DNA from: CAZJHX01 sp964545715
Lineage (GTDB): Bacteria > Myxococcota_A > UBA9042 > GCA-2863065
Length of the DNA: 6,994 nt
Assembly (NCBI GenBank): GCA_964545715.1
Contig: CAZJHX010000276.1
Span: 1-6,994 of the forward strand
Direction of reading: 5' to 3'
The notes beneath the pieces are model-generated. The model searched no databases. It was given only the letters and a program-made list of their open reading frames with translations, and was not told the DNA's origin. How positions within the stretch are numbered: the stretch's first letter is position 1; every line of letters begins with the position of its first letter. Shown here piece after piece: positions 1-5,537 of the stretch. The translations under genes were made by a program, and so were the position numbers.

Positions 1-1
1 C

Positions 2-1132
2 TGGGATGCGGCCGCCAAGCGGTATCGCCTGTACGAGATGAAGCCGATAGACGGTGTCGAGAACGCCATGAAGGTCGACATCGAGCCCGAAGAGTGCGCG
101 ACCTGTCACACGGGCCCGACCACGATGGACTCGCGCGACCTGCCCTGGCGCCCGATCATGAACGAGCTGGTCAACCCGTGGACGTTGTGGAACGCCGAGC
201 CCGACTTTCGGTCGCACCAGTTCGAGGACACGATCGACCCCGCCATCAAAGAGGCCCCCGTCTACAAGGCCATGACCGAGAACAAGCTGGACGCGGCGGC
301 GCAGTTTGAGCTGCTGATCCGCGCCGGTCTGGACCGGGTGACCAACGCTCGGCTGCTGACCCGCCACGAGGACGCCGACCTGGACAAGGCGATGCAGCTT
401 TTGCGGCCGATGTTCTGCGACGAGGCGATCAACTACGTGTCGGAGAACCACGACTCGGGCGAGACCGAGGCGGACATCATCATCGACAACGCCATTCGGC
501 GCCTGTACTTCGCCATTCGGCCGCTGAACTGGCCGTGGGACTGGACCAACGACGGCGTCTTGCGCCTGACACCGCCGAAAGAGGGCGAGGCGGAGATCGC
601 GGTCATCCCCGTGCGTGGCGAGGCGACCATCCAAGTGGAGTTGGGGCTGGTCGCGCGCAAGGTTTTGACGGCTCATCAGGTGCTGCAGGTGCGCTCGCTG
701 GACTGGACACATCCGGTCTTCTCGGACTTCCGCTGCGGCTTGTTTACCAGCGCGCAGCAGCGCTTTGAGGACCAGAAAGGCGCGGTGGAGCTGCCTGAGG
801 ATGCACCGCGCGTCAGCGATGTCGTGAAGTGGCTGCTGCCGCAGATCATGGAGGTCGGCGGCACGTCGCTGATCCCGTCGGACCCGGAAAAGGTCTACTC
901 TATCGCCGATGCAACAGCTCCGGACGCCCTGGATGAGCTGGACGGCAAAGCGCGCACCCTCGACGAGCTCGGCGCTGAGCTGGACGCGCACTTCAACGCC
1001 TTTGAGGACGCGACCGACCGCGTGGCGCTCGAGGCTGAGCGCAACCGTCGCGGCTGCCTGGCCGTCGCGGGCTTCGCGAGCGCCCCGTTGGTTCCCGGCA
1101 TCGACTGCGCGCCGCCTGCTGCTGCTGAGTAG
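2..1132 (+). CDS. Probable c-type cytochrome-like exported protein with one CxxCH motif (5' end outside window)
   Basis: The frame is open to the window's left edge, so the gene is partial. The first in-window ATG is at 38, but the frame reads through it from upstream (WDAAAKRYRLYEMK). Numbered from that ATG, CATCH (C20, C23, H24) is a covalent haem c attachment motif; M30 or M41 could supply the distal ligand. Haem c is attached outside the cytoplasm, yet no signal peptide is visible, which supports a true start upstream. The remaining ~340 residues are mixed helix and strand, with a conspicuous Trp-rich stretch (LNWPWDWTNDG, ~164-174). Other cysteines are C127, C233, C340 and C357; the last two could form a disulfide. 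The tail after ~295 is acidic, helical and Ala-rich. I do not recognise the family. A single CxxCH could be coincidental or bind something else, but its place in a short His/Met-containing segment fits a small cytochrome module. It ends in TAG at 1130-1132, convergent with the next gene. Confidence 0.8.
   Translation, partial: WDAAAKRYRLYEMKPIDGVENAMKVDIEPEECATCHTGPTTMDSRDLPWRPIMNELVNPWTLWNAEPDFRSHQFEDTIDPAIKEAPVYKAMTENKLDAAAQFELLIRAGLDRVTNARLLTRHEDADLDKAMQLLRPMFCDEAINYVSENHDSGETEADIIIDNAIRRLYFAIRPLNWPWDWTNDGVLRLTPPKEGEAEIAVIPVRGEATIQVELGLVARKVLTAHQVLQVRSLDWTHPVFSDFRCGLFTSAQQRFEDQKGAVELPEDAPRVSDVVKWLLPQIMEVGGTSLIPSDPEKVYSIADATAPDALDELDGKARTLDELGAELDAHFNAFEDATDRVALEAERNRRGCLAVAGFASAPLVPGIDCAPPAAAE
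884..915 (+). repeat. Near-repeat copy A, inside the cytochrome-like gene
   Basis: This segment aligns without gaps to 2716-2747, with 27 of 32 bases identical (differences at 893, 894, 904, 907 and 913). Here it encodes PEKVYSIADA within gene 1. In the same relative frame, copy B would read PEKTYSMADA. The similarity stops abruptly on both sides. Confidence 0.7.
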
Positions 1133-1162
1133 CTGCCCCGGTCTTATTGCGCGGCCGGCAGC
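1132..1162. terminator. Possible bidirectional hairpin between convergent genes
   Basis: GCTGCC (1132-1137) can pair with GGCAGC (1157-1162), and GG (1140-1141) with CC (1155-1156) across a two-base bulge, leaving a 13-base loop. It spans the 11-base gap between the two convergent stop codons, where a shared terminator would be expected. There is no T-tract on either strand, so an intrinsic terminator is not proven and the match may be chance in G+C-rich DNA. Confidence 0.25.
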
Positions 1163-2685
1163 GTGAAGCTGAAGACGGAGCCTTCACCCGGTTCCGAGTC
1201 CGCTGAGATCACGCCCCCGTGCCGGGTCACGATCTTTCGGCACAACGCGAGGCCCAGCCCGGAGCCCGGAAAGTCTCCGACGCTCCCGAGTCGCTTGAAC
1301 TGGCCAAAGACCTGCTCAGCGTAGCGCGGGTCGAACCCGATCCCGTTGTCGCTGACGGAGAAGCGCCACAGCGCCCCGTCGCGCTGAGCGGCGACCCGGA
1401 TCTCCGGGCGCTCGGCCTTGTTGAACTTGATGGCGTTGCCGAGCAGATTCTGCAGGAGCAGCATGATCTCCGAGTGATTTCCGTGGACCGTGGGGAGGTC
1501 GCCCACCTCGACCACAGCGCGGCTCTGCGCGATATCCGCCTCCAGATTCGCACGCGCATCAGACAACGCCTGGTTGGTGTCCACGGCGATGTCCTCACCA
1601 CCGCTGCCGACGGCGGCCAATGTCAGCAGATCGTCCAACATCCGGGCCATTCGCGCCTCGCCGGCGCGGACGCGCTCGATGAACATGCTCTGCCGCTCGG
1701 TCAGCGTCTGTGCGAGATCTTCCGCCAACAGCGTGGTGAATCCGTGGATGGCGCGGAGCGGAGCCTTGAGATCGTGCGCGACCGAGTGCGCAAACGAGAC
1801 CAGATCCGCGTTGCTGCGCTCGAGCTCCGCGTTGGACTGCACCAACTCGCGCGTACGGTCGGCGACCTGCTGCTCCAGCGCGCGATTCAGCTGACGGAGC
1901 GCCTGCTGCGCCTCGCGCTGCTCGGTGACGTCCCGGGTTACGCCCATCAGCCCCTTCTCGCCTTCATCCGGATCCGCCAACGGGATGAAGCTGGATGCAA
2001 AATAGCGCGGCTGCTCGCCCGCCGACTGGAATTCAAACACGGAGGCCTGTCCCTGAAGCGCCTCCGTGAGCAGCCCACCGACCCGCGCGCGATCGTCGTC
2101 GCACACGGCGTCCAGGTACGGCATCCCCTCGATTTCACGCACGTCTTCGGTCCCCATCATCGCCAGCCCGGCGGGATTCATCGACGTCAACTGCCCCCTG
2201 GCGTTGATCTCGTGAATGCACACGGGTGCGACCTGGACCAGCCGCCGGTACCGATCTTCGCTGCGCCTGAGGGCCTCCGCCGCGCGCCTGGCATCGGTGA
2301 TCTCGCGTGACACGCCCATCAGCTTCACTACGTGACCGTCCGAGTCTCGCAGCGGGATGAAGCTGGACGCAAAGAAGCGTGGGTCCGGCCCGCCCGTGCC
2401 AAACTCGAATTCACGCTGCTCACCTCGAAATGCCTGCTCCATCAGCAACGCCACGTGTGGCCGATCCGCATCGCAGACGAGGTCCAAGTATACCAGTCCG
2501 ACGACCTCGTCCTCCGAGGCCACTCCCAGCATCGTGAGCCCGGCCGGATTCATGGACGCGAGCCGACCATCCCGGTCGATCTCGTGAATGCACACCGTCG
2601 CGTGGTCAACAAGCAGTCTGTACCGTTCGTCGCTCAGGGAACCCCCTACGCGCCGGATGGTTGTCCGGCCGCCCCCCAGAGTCAA
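1144..2685 (-). CDS. Soluble sensor histidine kinase, PAS-PAS-HisKA-HATPase
   Basis: Autophosphorylating sensor kinase of a two-component system. Residues counted from the TTG at 2685 (513 aa): PAS 1 ~18-134; PAS 2 ~142-258; a Gln/Glu/Arg-rich coiled-coil linker ~257-298; HisKA with phospho-acceptor H304 in SVAHDLKAPLRAIHGF; HATPase with N-box N417 (LLGNAIKFNK), G1 box D446 (SDNGIGF), F-box (VFGQFKRL) and G2 box from G474 (GSGLGLAL). All catalytic boxes are intact. There is no membrane segment or signal peptide, so it should act in the cytoplasm; there is no receiver domain and no response regulator in the window, so its partner lies elsewhere. The PAS domains share Cys and His positions (VCIHE in both), but their ligand is unknown. 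Start: an ATG at 2781 is in frame but overlaps the lipoprotein signal peptide by 41 bases and adds 32 Arg/Ser-rich residues unlike a domain. TTG at 2685 avoids this; a CTG at 2637 behind GGGGG is another option. The stop is TAA at 1146-1144. Confidence 0.93.
   Translation of the reverse strand: MTLGGGRTTIRRVGGSLSDERYRLLVDHATVCIHEIDRDGRLASMNPAGLTMLGVASEDEVVGLVYLDLVCDADRPHVALLMEQAFRGEQREFEFGTGGPDPRFFASSFIPLRDSDGHVVKLMGVSREITDARRAAEALRRSEDRYRRLVQVAPVCIHEINARGQLTSMNPAGLAMMGTEDVREIEGMPYLDAVCDDDRARVGGLLTEALQGQASVFEFQSAGEQPRYFASSFIPLADPDEGEKGLMGVTRDVTEQREAQQALRQLNRALEQQVADRTRELVQSNAELERSNADLVSFAHSVAHDLKAPLRAIHGFTTLLAEDLAQTLTERQSMFIERVRAGEARMARMLDDLLTLAAVGSGGEDIAVDTNQALSDARANLEADIAQSRAVVEVGDLPTVHGNHSEIMLLLQNLLGNAIKFNKAERPEIRVAAQRDGALWRFSVSDNGIGFDPRYAEQVFGQFKRLGSVGDFPGSGLGLALCRKIVTRHGGVISADSEPGEGSVFSFTLPAAQ
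1925..2640 (-). repeat. Tandem duplication encoding the two PAS domains, 372-base period
   Basis: Anchors in the two copies are separated by exactly 372 bases (124 codons): an identical 18-mer at 2206-2223 and 2578-2595, the GGGATGAAGCTGGA block at 1982 and 2354, and the CGCCCATCAGC block near 1941 and 2313. No net indel separates these anchors. At protein level, 17 of 24 residues match in the stretch that begins VCIHE and ends in an (L/M)G turn. This is a domain duplication within the histidine kinase gene, not a mobile repeat. Confidence 0.85.
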
Positions 2686-2703
2686 GGACGCAACCGACCA
2701 CGA

Positions 2704-2740
2704 TTGTGGATAGCACCGGAAAAGACCTACTCTATGGCGG
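2704..2740 (+). promoter_or_regulatory. Possible leaderless promoter of the lipoprotein gene in the divergent gap
   Basis: A TTGTGG (2704-2709) and a TANNNT-type TACTCT (2728-2733), 18 bases apart, resemble weak -35 and -10 boxes. The -10-like box ends 7 bases before the ATG at 2741, the spacing seen for leaderless transcripts, and no usable Shine-Dalgarno sequence is present (GGCGG abuts the ATG). On the opposite strand the same bases read TAGAGT (2734-2729), which could serve the divergent histidine kinase. Matches are weak and prediction in high-G+C genomes is poor. Confidence 0.3.
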
Positions 2741-2747
2741 ATGCGAC
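2716..2747 (+). repeat. Near-repeat copy B, at the start of the lipoprotein gene
   Basis: Partner of 884-915. It covers the 25 bases before the lipoprotein ATG plus its first seven bases, and sits in the divergent control region between the histidine kinase and the lipoprotein gene. The ATG of the lipoprotein gene aligns with an out-of-frame ATG at 909-911 of copy A. Confidence 0.7.
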
Positions 2748-5491
2748 TTCTGGTGCTCCTGCTGCTGGTCGGAGGCTGCAAAAGAGCCGAGACGCCCAGC
2801 CCGATTCAAACCCCGGATCCGCCCGCGACTGTCCAGGAGCCGGCCGCCGTCTCGTCCCACGTGCTGGCCGCCAAGTCGGTGCTGGACCGTACGCTGGCGC
2901 TGGAATCCGAGGTCGACGTCACCTGCTGGACGTCGTTTCGCCAGTTCGACACGTTCATCTCGACCGGCCAATACAGCGAGTGGGGCACGGTGACCAAGAT
3001 CGCGGCCGTCAAGGCCATGACGCGGGCCGCCTGGCGGTCGGGCAAGACGCTGGCGCTGAGGCCGGACGAGCTCAAGCTGCAGACGGACTACAAGACCACC
3101 ACCGACCAGTGGCGCGTGCTGCTGTCGATCCTGATGGACGAGCTGCGCGCCCCCACAGGCCTGCCCGAGGTCGACCAGGCGCGAATCGAAGCGCTGGCGG
3201 ACCTCGCGACAGCGCTCTCCCTGCGTCTGCTGAGAGCCTCCGGCGCGCTGGCTCAAAAGCGGTCGAGCGGTCTGATCGAGGCCGAGCACGTGAAGGCGGC
3301 GTGGAGCGTGATGGCCGACGAATACGGGCTGCGGGACGACACCAAAGTCAGCCCAAAGCCCGGCGAGATGACCGCGCTGCGGGCGATCACCGGCGGGTTG
3401 ATCAAGGGCAAGCTCGGTGCGTTGCGCCAGTTCAACAAGTCCAGCGGATCGCTGCACACGGACCTCTCCAAGGCGGTCGGCGGGCCGCTCGCAGAGGCGG
3501 CGGTCAAGGCGGTGGTCGCCGAGCTCCAGCGCTTCGCCGAGCCCTTGCTGCGTGGCATTGAGCCTCCGCGAGCGGATGCGTATCTGCCCGACGGCACGCA
3601 CCGCAAAAGCAAGCTCTCCGGCCGAGACTTCATCGACGTCGTGTTCGCTCAGAACGCCACGATGCAGCGCCTGCCGCACACGATCGGCGCTAACGGCGAC
3701 GTGCGTTTGAGGCGCGTGCCCAACCCCGGGATGCGCTCGAAGACCCCGCTGCAGGAGCAAGGCGTCGTCCTGCTGGATTACGAGATGAACGCGGTGCGCG
3801 ACACGGCGCTGCACTGGCAGATCCTGATGCGGGCTTGGAGCAGTGAGCCGTTTGCGATGGACCCGTTCGCCGCCGAGTACGTGTCGGAGGTCATCTCGGT
3901 CTACGCGACGTGGCTGCTGAAGGAGGCCGTCGCGGGGCGCACGGTCGACAAGCGCTTCGTCTTTGTACCGCCCCAGTCGTCACAGCCGGCGCCCTGGACG
4001 CATCAGGGACCCAAGTCGATGCCCACGTTTGCGGACGCCACGGACGCCGCCGGCCTGGGCGGCGCGCTGAATGCCGACCTGCTCGGGGACCTGCAGAAGG
4101 CGTCGCTGCTGCGCGTGATGGGCTCCGGGATCGGCGTAGGCGACGTAAACCGTGACGGCTGGCCCGATCTCTACCTGGCAGGTGAGGGGCTGGGGCGCCT
4201 CTATATAAATAAGGAGGGACGCTTCACCGACGCCACCGAGCGCCTCGGCGTGCCCCCGATGAACGACGCCCGCGCGGCGCTCTTCTTCGAGGATAGGCTG
4301 CTGATCGTGCGCAGCCACCATCCGTCGGTTGTGCTGAAACTCGGCGGTGGCGTCTACTCCGCCGCCGAGCTGCCGACGGCTGTAGGCGCCCACACGGCAG
4401 CGGTCTTCGATGCCGATGACGACGGCGACCTGGACATCTACATCGGCACCTACGGGAGCAGCTCCGGCCTGCCCACGCTGGACGGCCGCAACGGCAACCC
4501 CAACCAGCTGTTTTTGCGCGCCGCGGACGGCTCATACTCGCTCGCAACCGACGACCTGGGGCTGGGGGACGTCGGCTGGGCGCTGGCGATCGGTGTGGCT
4601 GACCTGGACGGAGACCGAGACCAGGACCTCTACATCGCCAACGACTTCGGCCCCAACGTGCTGTTCCAGCGCGGACCGGACGGACGCTATCGGGACATCG
4701 CGCAGGCTGCAGGCGTCGCGGATCGGGGCAGCGGCATGAACGTCACGATCGCGGACATCACGTCCGACGGGACGTGGGAAGTCCTGGTGACCAACATCGA
4801 CATGTTCTCCAAGCGCATCAAGATCGTGTACCCGGCCGGTCACTCGCAGGTGTCGATGGACGACGCGGTGCTGCGCAGCTTCACTTCTCTGTCGGGCACA
4901 CAGCTATATACGCGCACACAGAGGACGTGGCGCTCGATCTCGCCAGACGTCTTCGAGCCCGGCGATCACGGCTGGAGCTGGGGCGCCGTCTTTTTCGATG
5001 CGGACCACGACGGCGACGACGATCTATATATGGCCAACGGCTGGATCGAGGGCTCAACGGCGGCAAATCAAAAGAATCTGCTGTTTGTGAGTCACGGCGG
5101 ACGGCTTCATCGCGGACCGCCGTCGTTTGCCGGAAACAGTCGCAGTGTGGCCGCGGTGGACTATGACCGGGACGGCGACTTGGACCTCATCGTAAACAAC
5201 TACCGTCAGCCCCCCACAGTCCTGCAGAACAACCGTACGGCGGGTCACTGGATCCAGCTGAAACTGGAGGGCCGTCGCCTGGGCGCAGAGCTGCAGATTG
5301 TGGCCGGTGAACACAGGATCAGGCGACTGGTCACCGCCGCCACCGGGTACCTGGGCCAGCAGGACACGCTCGTGCACGCCGGTCTCGGTGAGGCGACCGC
5401 TGCGACTATAACTGTACGATGGCCCGACGGGGCGGAGCAGCAATTCGGGCCGCTGTCCGCCGATCAGGTCCATCTGTTGCGCCGGAAGTAA
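2741..5491 (+). CDS. CRTAC1-type lipoprotein: unassigned N-terminal region, FG-GAP/VCBS repeats, ASPIC/UnbV domain
   Basis: 916 residues. MRLLVLLLLVGGC is a very short lipoprotein signal peptide with lipidated C13 in a VGGC lipobox; K14 follows rather than Asp, so outer-membrane sorting is likely. The start is fixed by an in-frame TAG at 2711-2713 with no other start codon between. Residues ~25-400 are mostly helical, contain CWTSFRQFDTF near 61, and match no family I recognise. From ~427 (MPTFADATDAAGL) a propeller-like FG-GAP/VCBS region carries five Asp loops of the calcium-binding DxDxDG type: D468-D476 (DVNRDGWPD), D557-D565, D621-D629, D753-D761 and D807-D815. Residues ~836-912 are an ASPIC/UnbV domain (HWIQLKLEG, TGYLGQQDTLVHAGLGEA, VRWPDG). 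Such proteins are thought to be calcium-stabilised extracellular binding or adhesion proteins; the ligand is unknown. The kinase gene follows 46 bases downstream on the same strand and may be co-transcribed. Confidence 0.93.
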   Translation: MRLLVLLLLVGGCKRAETPSPIQTPDPPATVQEPAAVSSHVLAAKSVLDRTLALESEVDVTCWTSFRQFDTFISTGQYSEWGTVTKIAAVKAMTRAAWRSGKTLALRPDELKLQTDYKTTTDQWRVLLSILMDELRAPTGLPEVDQARIEALADLATALSLRLLRASGALAQKRSSGLIEAEHVKAAWSVMADEYGLRDDTKVSPKPGEMTALRAITGGLIKGKLGALRQFNKSSGSLHTDLSKAVGGPLAEAAVKAVVAELQRFAEPLLRGIEPPRADAYLPDGTHRKSKLSGRDFIDVVFAQNATMQRLPHTIGANGDVRLRRVPNPGMRSKTPLQEQGVVLLDYEMNAVRDTALHWQILMRAWSSEPFAMDPFAAEYVSEVISVYATWLLKEAVAGRTVDKRFVFVPPQSSQPAPWTHQGPKSMPTFADATDAAGLGGALNADLLGDLQKASLLRVMGSGIGVGDVNRDGWPDLYLAGEGLGRLYINKEGRFTDATERLGVPPMNDARAALFFEDRLLIVRSHHPSVVLKLGGGVYSAAELPTAVGAHTAAVFDADDDGDLDIYIGTYGSSSGLPTLDGRNGNPNQLFLRAADGSYSLATDDLGLGDVGWALAIGVADLDGDRDQDLYIANDFGPNVLFQRGPDGRYRDIAQAAGVADRGSGMNVTIADITSDGTWEVLVTNIDMFSKRIKIVYPAGHSQVSMDDAVLRSFTSLSGTQLYTRTQRTWRSISPDVFEPGDHGWSWGAVFFDADHDGDDDLYMANGWIEGSTAANQKNLLFVSHGGRLHRGPPSFAGNSRSVAAVDYDRDGDLDLIVNNYRQPPTVLQNNRTAGHWIQLKLEGRRLGAELQIVAGEHRIRRLVTAATGYLGQQDTLVHAGLGEATAATITVRWPDGAEQQFGPLSADQVHLLRRK

Positions 5492-5505
5492 GGCTGGGCT
5501 AGCCT
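5491..5505 (+). other. Small hairpin in the lipoprotein-kinase gap
   Basis: AGGCT (5491-5495) pairs with AGCCT (5501-5505) around a five-base loop, starting on the last base of the lipoprotein stop codon. There is no T-tract, so it is not a convincing terminator. It could weakly limit read-through into the kinase gene or be chance. An 8-base palindrome CGTGCACG follows at 5511-5518. Confidence 0.2.
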
Positions 5506-5537
5506 GCGTTCGTGCACGTCTGGAGTTCCCCAGTAGT

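Noticed and set aside
909..1166. Alternative + strand gene starting at the ATG inside near-repeat copy A
   Set aside because: It is out of frame with gene 1, Arg/Ser/Thr-rich with no domain, and runs past the gene 1 stop into the convergent kinase. It is only notable because its ATG aligns with that of the lipoprotein gene.
1219..2310. Long + strand frame of 363 codons opposite the histidine kinase
   Set aside because: It lies antisense to clear PAS, HisKA and HATPase motifs. Its His/Arg/Leu/Gln-rich composition is that of a G+C-rich shadow frame.
2332..3561. + strand frame of 409 codons across the divergent gap
   Set aside because: It runs antisense to PAS 1 and then out of frame through the lipoprotein gene, with Arg/Gly/Ala-rich sequence and no domain. 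Only its PEKTYSMADAT stretch is noted, as part of the near-repeat.
2732..3814. - strand frame of 360 codons opposite the lipoprotein N-terminal region
   Set aside because: The + strand frame has a lipobox start and continues into FG-GAP and ASPIC/UnbV motifs; the antisense frame is Arg/His/Gln-rich and shows no domain.
5407..5412. TATAAC as a -10 box for the kinase gene
   Set aside because: It has no -35-like box at the right distance, lies inside the ASPIC/UnbV coding region, and is about 125 bases from the kinase start.
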